Of a stretch of DNA of 5,023 nt, positions 1 to 4,837 are shown piece after piece. The stretch lies in the NCBI GenBank assembly GCA_025924755.1, contig JAICHT010000263.1:1-5023 (forward strand), given 5' to 3'. This stretch comes from Chitinophagaceae bacterium (GTDB lineage Bacteria > Bacteroidota > Bacteroidia > Chitinophagales > Chitinophagaceae). The notes under the pieces are model-generated. The model saw only the letters and a list, made by a program, of their open reading frames with translations, had not been told where the DNA came from and did no database searches. The translations under genes and the position numbers were made by a program. The first letter of the stretch is position 1. Every line of letters starts with the position of its first letter.

Positions 1-24
1 ATAAGTAAATAAGTCCTTTTCCAT
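1..24 (-). CDS. Possible N-terminus of a gene running off the left edge
   Basis: On the minus strand an ATG at 24-22 opens a frame reading MEKDLFTY that is still open at the window edge, so only eight codons are visible. It lies 50 nt downstream of the stop of the PLDc_N-like gene and has the same direction, as a next gene in a leftward series would. The upstream bases are very AT-rich and show no Shine-Dalgarno sequence, which is normal for the rest of this window. Eight codons cannot identify a family, and the frame could be open by chance. No function is proposed. Confidence 0.25.
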
Positions 25-74
25 TATTTTTATATTAAAAGCTTGTTCAGGCGAAAAGCATTTGGATACCGGTT

Positions 75-359
75 TTACATTCTTACCTGTTTGCTTCTCA
101 TCATGTAAAAGAAAAGGCCGCCGAGTGGCGGAACAACTATTACAAGTATCAACCAAAACATTCCGGACCTGGAGTTAATGCCAAGGGTTTTAACCACATC
201 GGTGATGCTCCATACCCAGTGTATACCTCCTAAAATAACACCGCCAATCAATACTACATCGCTTGCGCGGTAACCATTTGCTTTTAAACCAATGCCAATA
301 AAAATTAAAACAATACTTACAATACCCAAAATAAAATTCGGATTTTTCATGTTTTTCAT
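75..359 (-). CDS. Small PLDc_N-type integral membrane protein
   Basis: A 94-residue membrane protein with three predicted hydrophobic helices at about residues 9-26, 34-50 and 65-87. The last part has the layout of the PLDc_N domain (the membrane N-terminus of cardiolipin synthases): a Trp/Asp region (HWVWSITDVV, 47-56), a short polar loop, then FW (68-69), a hydrophobic run, PPLGG (77-81) and an aromatic residue before the positive C-terminus (RSKQVRM). The HKD catalytic domain of a phospholipase D is absent, so enzymatic activity is not expected; such stand-alone domains are inner-membrane proteins of unknown role. Two in-frame starts are possible, Met1 (359) and Met4 (350); the first has AGG four bases upstream, a modest argument for it. 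On the same strand a TATAAT hexamer (422-427) lies upstream, but I see no good -35 partner. The 77-nt gap to the FAD oxidoreductase gene leaves co-transcription open. Confidence 0.75.
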   Translation of the reverse strand: MKNMKNPNFILGIVSIVLIFIGIGLKANGYRASDVVLIGGVILGGIHWVWSITDVVKTLGINSRSGMFWLILVIVVPPLGGLFFYMMRSKQVRM

Positions 360-436
360 AATACCTGTTTTTTGTTCATCTGTAAATACTGATCCGATCT
401 CACAATTACCATTATCAAAAAATTATACCATTTATT

Positions 437-1639
437 TTAGCGGTTCAATGAAAACTGCTCTGGCACTGTTACTTTTTTACCGGCAATCTGCTTGCTGATA
501 ATTTGAGCCGCTACTACACTAAAGGTAATTCCATTACCACCATACCCCAATGCAAAATAGGTATCCGGCCTCTCCGGAATACAACCAATATATGGCAATC
601 CATCTTTAGTAGTTCCAAAAGTACCTCCCCACTTAAAATCGGTTATAAATGAAATGTCCGGAAAGAGCTTTTTAAAACTTTGATGGAGTAGCGATGCTTT
701 TTTATTTAAACGTGCAGCTTGTTCATGTTCGTTTATGTACGGGGAATCTTTGCCACCAATAAGCATCCGCTGGTCAGGAGTGGTACGCAGGTATAAATAA
801 GGATTGGCAGTTTCCCATATCAAACTGTTTTTATACCAAAGTTCTTTTTGGCACATCGGTTCGCTTACAATGACGTAGGTGCTTTTAAGAACCTCCACTT
901 TTTTTGGCAGGTATTGTTGCGATTCGTAACCACATGCAATTACCAGCTTCCGCGCTTTTACTGTAAAGCCCTTGTTTGTAGTTACTATGACATGGTTGTT
1001 TTTATATTCAATATGCACAGCCTCCGTTTTATCATATACACGGCAAGTGGTTTTTTGAACCTGCTGCAGTAATTGATGGGTTAGCAGATAAGCGTCTGCC
1101 TGTGCAGCATCATAGCTTAGCAACGCGGCAGGAGCATTAATGCTCAGTGTATCTTTTACATCCCGGCTATTTAAAAAAGCTGTATTAAAACCTGCTGCTT
1201 TTCTTGCCTGTTGCTCAAGCTTTAAATTTTGTACATCTTTTTGGTATGATGCATATTGAAAGCTGTATTTGTTTTCGAAGCTGCAGGCATTTTCAAATTG
1301 TTTACATATGGTTTTTAACTCCGAAATGGCTTCCAGGCAAAGGCGGTAGCTTTCTTCGGCTTTGCTTTTACCAATCAGTTTACTCAGTTTATAAAGTGGT
1401 ACATCAATTTCGTATTGAAGCAATGATGTGGACGCAGACGTGCTGCCGGTGGCTACATGGCGTTTATCTAATACTATAGTGCTAATACCTTCCTTTGCCA
1501 AATACCAGCTTAGCAAAGCCCCGGTAATACCTGCTCCCAGCACAATTACTTCTGTTTCTAAGGACTCTGTTAATGAAGGATAACTGTATAAAATGCCATG
1601 CTTCAGTAATGGAAATGGATAAGTAGTATGAAGGTTCAT
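437..1639 (-). CDS. FAD-dependent oxidoreductase of the DAO (glycine/D-amino acid oxidase) family
   Basis: A complete 400-residue flavoprotein. After a roughly 30-residue lead (HGILYSYPSL), a Rossmann dinucleotide-binding motif VIVLGAGITG occupies 31-40, followed by the acidic ribose-binding residue D58 in IVLDKR and the conserved TGSTSASTS segment at 64-72. The C-terminal half carries WGG (337-339), DGLPYIG (346-352) and GYGGNGIT (365-372), the second FAD-contacting region typical of DAO enzymes. The length fits the family. Such enzymes oxidise the C-N bond of amino acids or amines using FAD; the N-terminal lead and general layout resemble gamma-glutamylputrescine oxidase-like members, but the substrate cannot be read from sequence. 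No signal peptide or membrane helix is seen, so it is probably cytoplasmic. The gene lies 45 nt downstream of the YihY/BrkB gene on the same strand with no terminator between them, so they may be co-transcribed. No Shine-Dalgarno sequence precedes the ATG. Confidence 0.9.
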   Translation of the reverse strand: MNLHTTYPFPLLKHGILYSYPSLTESLETEVIVLGAGITGALLSWYLAKEGISTIVLDKRHVATGSTSASTSLLQYEIDVPLYKLSKLIGKSKAEESYRLCLEAISELKTICKQFENACSFENKYSFQYASYQKDVQNLKLEQQARKAAGFNTAFLNSRDVKDTLSINAPAALLSYDAAQADAYLLTHQLLQQVQKTTCRVYDKTEAVHIEYKNNHVIVTTNKGFTVKARKLVIACGYESQQYLPKKVEVLKSTYVIVSEPMCQKELWYKNSLIWETANPYLYLRTTPDQRMLIGGKDSPYINEHEQAARLNKKASLLHQSFKKLFPDISFITDFKWGGTFGTTKDGLPYIGCIPERPDTYFALGYGGNGITFSVVAAQIISKQIAGKKVTVPEQFSLNR

Positions 1640-1684
1640 TTAGGAATTGCTATGCATCAAACAAACAGGTAAATATTTAGTTCA

Positions 1685-2617
1685 TCAGGTTTCTAAATGA
1701 GAAGCCGGAACCTCTTTTGATTCTCTTTTAATAATAAAAACAGCAGTGTCTTTAGGCCGAATGCCTTCGCCAGCCCTAAGCGCAAAGGTTTTTGTAAACT
1801 CTGCACCAAAGTAAAGAATCAGTGCCGTATAATATACCCACGATAATATGACAATGATTGAAGCAGCAGCACCATACGTAATATCCATATTGGCATTGCC
1901 TAAATAATACCCAATCAAAAATTTGCCTAGTAAGAAAAGCAACGAAGTAAAAAAGGCACCTATCAGCGCGTCTTTCCAGGATATAATGGCATCCGGCAAA
2001 ACTTTAAAGATCACGGAAAATAAACCAGTGATTACCACAATAATCACTACCGTATTAATTATTGAAAAAAGATAGACCGTATAATTGGGAAACACTTTTG
2101 TAAGCCTGTCGCTGAGTAATGTAAGTAAAGCATTTATAATAAGCGAAACCAATAATATAAAACTCATGGCTATAACAAGCGAAAAGGAAATGAGCCGGTT
2201 GATCAAAAATTTGATCCAGCTTTTTTTTGGCTTTGCTTTTACTGACCAAATAAAATTGATGGAATCCTGCATTTCTGTAAATACACCCGTAGCTGCAATT
2301 ATTAATATAACAGCACCTATAACTGCACCAGCAACGCTGGAATGATGCCGGTGAAGGTTGCCAATAATTTCCTGTATCTGCAATGCTGCTTCGCTGCCAA
2401 CCAATCCGTTTATCTGGTTATATATTTTTCCCTCTACCGCCTTCTGACCAAAAAAATAACCTGCCAGCGATATAATGATAATAAGCAAAGGGCATAATGC
2501 ATAAATGGTATAGTAACTTAATGAAGCACTTAACTTAAAAGCATTATCTGCCACAAAGGAGGTAGCGGTATGTTTTAATAAAATAAAGAATCCTTTTACT
2601 TTTTGCATCTGCACCAT
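1685..2617 (-). CDS. YihY/BrkB (virulence factor BrkB) family inner-membrane protein
   Basis: A complete 310-residue polytopic protein with about six membrane segments (near 32-57, 94-113, 140-168, 181-205, 215-238 and 249-271). Family hallmarks are ASLSYYTIYALCPLL at 31-45, the ATGVFTEMQDSINFIW block at 109-124, and the end signature of YYLGNANMDITYGAAAS (237-253) followed by SWVYYTALILYFGAEFT (259-275). The length is normal for the family. Members were once annotated as ribonuclease BN, which was a misassignment, and as serum-resistance proteins; their transport or envelope function is still unclear. The hydrophilic C-terminal tail (276-310) is probably cytoplasmic. Two close starts exist, Met1 and Met4; neither has a clear Shine-Dalgarno sequence. 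The gene is first in a leftward series with the FAD oxidoreductase and is divergent from the small lmo0937-type gene. Their shared 181-bp upstream region carries an inverted repeat. Confidence 0.93.
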   Translation of the reverse strand: MVQMQKVKGFFILLKHTATSFVADNAFKLSASLSYYTIYALCPLLIIIISLAGYFFGQKAVEGKIYNQINGLVGSEAALQIQEIIGNLHRHHSSVAGAVIGAVILIIAATGVFTEMQDSINFIWSVKAKPKKSWIKFLINRLISFSLVIAMSFILLVSLIINALLTLLSDRLTKVFPNYTVYLFSIINTVVIIVVITGLFSVIFKVLPDAIISWKDALIGAFFTSLLFLLGKFLIGYYLGNANMDITYGAAASIIVILSWVYYTALILYFGAEFTKTFALRAGEGIRPKDTAVFIIKRESKEVPASHLET

Positions 2618-2661
2618 TTATATGATAAAAGAGATATAACCCAACTACATGCCTGAAGTTA

Positions 2662-2774
2662 AACTTATAAAAGCTTGTAGAATTTACTACACATTAAGAT
2701 TTAAGCATTTAGCAGCTTCTACACAATAAACTTTGTTATAAACATAAAGTAAGTTGGCAAAATTTTTATAAGTT
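2662..2774. repeat. 11-bp inverted repeat in the divergent intergenic region
   Basis: AACTTATAAAA (2662-2672) and its exact reverse complement TTTTATAAGTT (2764-2774) face each other across 91 nt between the YihY gene and the lmo0937-type gene. Because the genes diverge, each is preceded by the same element in the same relative orientation: 44 nt before the YihY start and 24 nt before the lmo0937-type start. A promoter or operator role is inferred. In such AT-rich DNA a chance match is possible. Nothing else in the 181-bp gap was recognised except the TTGGCAAAAT element and a weak TGTAGAA/TTCTACA pair. Confidence 0.45.
2754..2763 (+). promoter_or_regulatory. TTGGCAAAAT element upstream of the lmo0937-type gene
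   Basis: The 10-mer TTGGCAAAAT lies 35 nt before the start codon at 2799. An identical 10-mer occurs in the same orientation 30 nt before the start of the PRPP-synthetase-like gene (3817-3826, minus strand). In both copies an AT-rich run beginning with T or A follows. The TTGGCA core resembles a -35 element, but I find no matching -10 sequence at normal spacing and no exact Bacteroidota TAnnTTTG box nearby. Its role as a shared promoter or activator site is inferred. Confidence 0.35.
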
Positions 2775-2798
2775 ATCCTCATATATCAAAGCATTTTT

Positions 2799-2945
2799 AT
2801 GAGCAGTCTGTTATACATTATTGCGGTTATTTTAATTATTGGATGGTTACTGGGCGTGTTTTACTGGAACGCTACCGGCCTCATTCATATCCTGATTGTG
2901 CTTGCTGTAATTGCATTATTGCTGGGCATTATCAGGCGGGCATAA
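2799..2945 (+). CDS. lmo0937/DUF5670-type two-helix membrane protein
   Basis: An ATG at 2799 opens a 48-codon frame ending in TAA at 2943-2945. The product is a tiny hydrophobic hairpin: helix 1 at about 4-21 (LLYIIAVILIIGWLLGVF), a short turn YWNATG (22-27), helix 2 at about 28-45 (LIHILIVLAVIALLLGII), and a positive RRA tail. The pattern 'LLY-IAVILIIGWLLG ... G-IHILIVLA-IALLL' is that of the lmo0937 family (DUF5670), which is normally about 45-55 residues long, so the gene appears whole. It is expected in the inner membrane; its molecular function is unknown, and relatives often turn up with stress-related genes. It forms a single-gene unit: its own upstream region is shared with the divergent YihY gene and a rho-independent terminator follows 38 nt after the stop. 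No Shine-Dalgarno sequence is seen. Confidence 0.85.
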   Translation: MSSLLYIIAVILIIGWLLGVFYWNATGLIHILIVLAVIALLLGIIRRA

Positions 2946-2983
2946 TAAACATTTTTCATATACACGGTTCATTCTATCAGCAA

Positions 2984-3011
2984 GGCTACAGTTAAAACTG
3001 TAGCCCTTTTT
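2984..3011 (+). terminator. Rho-independent terminator of the lmo0937-type gene
   Basis: GGCTACAGT (2984-2992) pairs perfectly with ACTGTAGCC (2997-3005) around a TAAA loop, followed by C and then TTTTT (3007-3011). The 9-bp GC-containing stem with a T run is a classical intrinsic terminator for plus-strand transcription of the upstream 48-codon gene. Confidence 0.85.
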
Positions 3012-3027
3012 ATTTGCGGGTATTATA

Positions 3028-3042
3028 AAATGCGGAGCATTT
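3028..3042. repeat. Small 6-bp hairpin between two terminators
   Basis: AAATGC (3028-3033) and GCATTT (3037-3042) form a perfect inverted repeat around a GGA loop. It lies between the plus-strand terminator and the bidirectional terminator. It lacks a T run, so it is not a terminator by itself; it may be incidental. Confidence 0.35.
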
Positions 3043-3049
3043 GAATATA

Positions 3050-3092
3050 AAAAGAAGAGAGGCTATCTGAATTAAATAGCCTCTCTTCTTTT
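3050..3092. terminator. 17-bp bidirectional terminator for convergent genes
   Basis: AAAAGAAGAGAGGCTAT (3050-3066) is perfectly complementary to ATAGCCTCTCTTCTTTT (3076-3092), with a 9-nt loop. The stem begins with A residues and ends with T residues, so a T run follows the GC part on both strands. It lies 18 nt past the stop of the minus-strand copper-protein gene and also faces read-through from the plus-strand lmo0937-type gene, so it can insulate both units. Confidence 0.88.
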
Positions 3093-3110
3093 GCATAAAG
3101 ATGCAACGTA

Positions 3111-3440
3111 TTATACAGCCCACGAAGCCAGCGATGCTATAGCCGATGAGCAGTTTCTGCAAGCAGAAGCGCAACTTTTAAATTCGGAGTCTTCATATTT
3201 GTCGCATATTTCAGCGCATTCTTCACATATGCCAAAACAAAGCAATGCTACCTGGTAAATGTTTTTTGATACCTGTTTAATAGATTCCAGCGTGCCCAGG
3301 CATATATGAGCGCACTCATCAATTACCTGGACGGTACGTTTTGAAAATGAGATATTTTTTTGTTGTAAATTAATTAAAAGATTTTCGCAATTGAGCCAGG
3401 CTTCCATGCAGGCGTCTGTGTATTGGCTGGTTTGATCCAT
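3111..3440 (-). CDS. Cysteine-rich four-helix-bundle copper-binding protein (Csp/DUF326 type)
   Basis: A 109-residue protein with 11 cysteines at 11, 18, 43, 47, 68, 72, 75, 79, 90, 94 and 97. They fall on amphipathic helices at helical spacings: C-x6-C, DEC-x3-C (43/47), C-x3-C-x2-C-x3-C (68-79) and C-x3-C-x2-C (90-97). This is the arrangement of the four-helix copper storage proteins (Csp), which line the inside of the bundle with Cys residues to hold many Cu(I) ions. No Tat or Sec signal is present, which fits the cytosolic Csp3-like type. The Cys count is lower than in the well-studied proteins (13 in Csp1, 18 in Csp3), so capacity may be smaller; His45 may also contribute. The gene starts 1 nt after the stop of the PRPP-synthetase-like gene, so translational coupling is likely, and a strong terminator follows. 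Copper binding is inferred from the family. Confidence 0.88.
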   Translation of the reverse strand: MDQTSQYTDACMEAWLNCENLLINLQQKNISFSKRTVQVIDECAHICLGTLESIKQVSKNIYQVALLCFGICEECAEICDKYEDSEFKSCASACRNCSSAIASLASWAV

Positions 3441-3441
3441 T

Positions 3442-3786
3442 TTAATGTTTTACTACTTTTTTTTGAATGTTTTCAACGTCTTTAATAAACTGAGAAATAT
3501 GCGGGTCGGTATACACTCCATATGCATCTACCAGAGTGCCTTTACTGCCATCATCAGTTTCAATTACATATAAAATTGCGTTGTCATCAGGGTTGGATGG
3601 GCCTTCAAATCTAAAGAAATTTATAACATGAACTTGCTCGGGTGTATAATTACGATTTTTTTGTAAAGATTCCAAGCCTTCTTCTGTTACTTTAAAATCT
3701 TCCGTATAGCCCTCCGTCATCATTTTGTTTAGACAGGTAGCCAAACTCTTCATATATGGCATACTGTTATTTTCATTTACTATCAT
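3442..3786 (-). CDS. Short 'phosphoribosylpyrophosphate synthetase'-like protein of unknown function
   Basis: A 114-residue soluble protein with three conserved blocks: GYTEDF (26-31), FFRFEGPSNPDD (57-68) and GTLVDAYGVY (83-92). I recognise this pattern from a small Bacteroidota family often labelled phosphoribosylpyrophosphate synthetase in databases. It is far shorter than true PRPP synthetases (about 310 residues) and shows neither their PRPP-binding loop nor their ATP-binding regions, so the label should not be taken as function. Acidic residues dominate the middle. No signal peptide or membrane helix is present. Met9 and Met12 are alternative starts; the N-terminus before the conserved helix is variable, and no Shine-Dalgarno sequence decides between them. 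It is the first gene of a two-gene unit with the Csp-type protein, 1 nt apart. The leader is strongly AT-rich and carries a TTGGCAAAAT element 30 nt upstream. Confidence 0.8.
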   Translation of the reverse strand: MIVNENNSMPYMKSLATCLNKMMTEGYTEDFKVTEEGLESLQKNRNYTPEQVHVINFFRFEGPSNPDDNAILYVIETDDGSKGTLVDAYGVYTDPHISQFIKDVENIQKKVVKH

Positions 3787-3794
3787 AGCTGGTG

Positions 3795-3814
3795 TTTATT
3801 AATTTATTAATAAA
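3795..3814. repeat. AT-only tandem 8-mer and palindrome in the leader of the PRPP-like gene
   Basis: TTTATTAA occurs twice in tandem (3795-3802 and 3803-3810), and the second copy continues into the 12-bp palindrome TTTATTAATAAA (3803-3814). The block lies 8 nt before the start codon on the minus strand. It could keep the translation start unstructured or contribute to the promoter; it may also be simple AT-rich sequence. Confidence 0.35.
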
Positions 3815-3816
3815 AT

Positions 3817-3826
3817 ATTTTGCCAA
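3817..3826 (-). promoter_or_regulatory. TTGGCAAAAT element upstream of the PRPP-like/Csp operon
   Basis: On the minus strand TTGGCAAAAT lies 30 nt before the start codon at 3786, identical to the element 35 nt before the lmo0937-type gene. Its similar distance from both starts suggests a common promoter determinant or regulator site. No exact TAnnTTTG box or well-spaced -10 was found. Confidence 0.35.
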
Positions 3827-3870
3827 ATAATGCGCCTAAATTTTCGCTATTGATGAGAAGTTATTTCCCC

Positions 3871-3897
3871 AAAGAAAAGGCCGGATACAATCCGGCC
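3871..3897 (-). terminator. Rho-independent terminator of the DUF2383/lipoprotein operon
   Basis: GGCCGGA (3879-3885) pairs with TCCGGCC (3891-3897) around a 5-nt loop. Read on the minus strand, the very GC-rich 7-bp stem is followed by TTTTCTTT (3878-3871). It lies 94 nt past the stop of the lipoprotein gene, so it ends that leftward unit and shields the next one. The rest of the 205-bp gap 3787-3991 holds only the leader of the PRPP-like gene and a short TAC repeat near 3972-3985. Confidence 0.85.
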
Positions 3898-3991
3898 TCA
3901 TCCATATTAATGAAAAGCGCAAATTCCTAAATAGATTGCTTTCTTTTTTATAAAAAGCATACATCTGTTGTAATACTACTACTACATACTT

Positions 3992-4195
3992 TTAATGAGA
4001 TGTGCTATCCATAGCATGTAAAGAATCGTTTACATTGCCTGAAGTGTCTGTCGCCATTCCATTGCTGGTATGATCTGTAGTATTCATTGTAGAATCTTCA
4101 GAAGTCATCGTATTTTGTGTGTTGGTGCTGTTGTTACAACTTATAATACACAAAACTAAAATGGCTGCTACCAACAGGTTTGTAATACTTTTCAT
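3992..4195 (-). CDS. Small Ser/Thr/Asn-rich lipoprotein
   Basis: A 67-residue secreted lipoprotein. A short Lys-containing N-region (MKSITN) and hydrophobic core (LLVAAILVLCII) lead to a lipobox IISC with the lipidation cysteine at Cys20. The mature part of about 48 residues is low-complexity: 19 Ser/Thr, many Asn, six Asp/Glu, and no Lys or Arg at all. It is therefore a short, flexible acidic tail anchored in the membrane, without a recognisable fold. Four Met and three His residues in the mature part could loosely bind metal, but this is speculation. The gene starts 10 nt after the stop of the DUF2383 gene, implying one operon, and is followed by a clear terminator. Small lipoproteins like this are frequent in Bacteroidota and have no assigned function. 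Confidence 0.75.
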   Translation of the reverse strand: MKSITNLLVAAILVLCIISCNNSTNTQNTMTSEDSTMNTTDHTSNGMATDTSGNVNDSLHAMDSTSH

Positions 4196-4205
4196 TTTGT
4201 AAAAT

Positions 4206-4676
4206 CTATTTGGCTATATCATGCATGTCTCTCAGCCTTTTCACTTCATCATGTCCTACTTTAAGCGTAGATTTTTGCTTTACCAGCAAGTCTCTTACAG
4301 TGCCTTCAAAGTTTACATCCGAGTTGAGTGCAGTTTCATATGCTTTCTGGGCAGCGTCTTCACCAAACTCGCAATTGCTTAAAATTGTTTTGCGGTCTTT
4401 ACCAGTAAAAACTGCCTTTAAATCCATCCATACTCTATACACTTTTCCGGAGTTGGTGGTTCCATTAACAGTAGGGTCGCCGCCCAGTCGGGTTACTTCA
4501 TTTCTAAGCTCGGACTGATATTGCCTGCTTTCCTGAATATATCTATGAAACAGCGTTTTTAAATCGCCGTCATCATCTTTTAATTCATCAATTCCTTTTT
4601 CGTAACCAACTATGCGATCGTTGTTAATTTCTATAAGGTCATTTAATATGCCTATTACTTTTTCATTGCTTTCCAT
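4206..4676 (-). CDS. PA2169-family four-helix-bundle protein (DUF2383)
   Basis: A complete 156-residue, mostly helical soluble protein. Matching features of the PA2169/DUF2383 family are the opening helix with ILNDLIEINNDRIVGYEKG (10-28), a second helix with FHRYIQESRQYQSELRNEV (43-61), the LGGDP turn (64-68), and the block VWMDLKAVFTGKDRKTILSNCEFGEDAAQKAYETAL (82-117). The last helix is rich in Lys and Glu. Regularly spaced acidic residues (for example E16, E26, E103, E106, E114) recall the ferritin-like folds with which this family is grouped; metal binding is not shown by sequence alone. No signal peptide is seen. The biochemical role is unknown; relatives often appear among stress genes. 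It is the first gene of a two-gene unit with the downstream lipoprotein and is divergent from the DUF6496 gene. No Shine-Dalgarno sequence is evident. Confidence 0.88.
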   Translation of the reverse strand: MESNEKVIGILNDLIEINNDRIVGYEKGIDELKDDDGDLKTLFHRYIQESRQYQSELRNEVTRLGGDPTVNGTTNSGKVYRVWMDLKAVFTGKDRKTILSNCEFGEDAAQKAYETALNSDVNFEGTVRDLLVKQKSTLKVGHDEVKRLRDMHDIAK

Positions 4677-4744
4677 AACACTAATTGTTTTATTGAATTA
4701 TTATTTAAAAAATCATACCTGAATCAACAATCCACAATACAAAA

Positions 4745-4756
4745 TGTTTATAAACA
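4745..4756. promoter_or_regulatory. Perfect 12-bp palindrome TGTTTATAAACA, candidate operator
   Basis: TGTTTATAAACA is a perfect 12-bp palindrome in the divergent region between the DUF2383 and DUF6496 genes, 68 nt upstream of the DUF2383 start. Its right half continues as TAAACAGTT (4751-4759), repeated exactly at 4802-4810 inside the second palindrome. A dimeric regulator site is inferred. Confidence 0.4.
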
Positions 4757-4800
4757 GTTGTAAGATTAGAATTCAAGAATTTAATTTCTATATTTATTCT

Positions 4801-4817
4801 GTAAACAGTTTGTTTAC
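4801..4817. promoter_or_regulatory. 7-3-7 palindrome GTAAACAgttTGTTTAC, candidate operator
   Basis: GTAAACA (4801-4807) and TGTTTAC (4811-4817) form a perfect inverted repeat around GTT, 20 nt upstream of the first possible start of the DUF6496 gene. The shape is that of a site for a dimeric helix-turn-helix repressor, and it shares TAAACAGTT with the palindrome at 4745-4756. A small direct repeat, ACTATTA (4816-4822 and 4826-4832), follows with a 10-bp period. No -10/-35 pair was identified with confidence. Confidence 0.45.
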
Positions 4818-4837
4818 TATTACTAACTATTAAATTT

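Noticed and set aside
37..62. Possible terminator after the PLDc_N-like gene (GCTT ... AAGC followed by T residues on the minus strand)
   Set aside because: The stem has only 4 bp with an 11-nt loop and two GC pairs, too weak to call.
422..427. TATAAT on the minus strand as a promoter for the PLDc_N-like gene
   Set aside because: The best -35 match (TTGAAC, 15-nt spacing) is poor, and Bacteroidota promoters usually use a different -7 box; kept only as a remark.
848..1479. Plus-strand open frames of 74 and 91 codons
   Set aside because: They lie entirely antisense within the FAD oxidoreductase gene, whose motifs are unmistakable, and their translations show no family pattern.
2055..2345. Open frames overlapping the YihY gene on both strands
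   Set aside because: They are out-of-frame shadows of a well-supported membrane protein.
2674..2717. TGTAGAA/TTCTACA inverted pair considered as a structured RNA leader
   Set aside because: Seven base pairs closing a roughly 30-nt AT-rich loop without further pairing does not support an RNA element.
3050..3092. Long perfect inverted repeat considered as the end of a miniature mobile element
   Set aside because: There is no partner repeat, target duplication or internal sequence; its position between convergent genes and its A/T flanks fit a terminator.
3968..3990. Short TAC trinucleotide repeat after the lipoprotein stop
   Set aside because: Only about four units, with no flanking structure or coding role; likely simple sequence.
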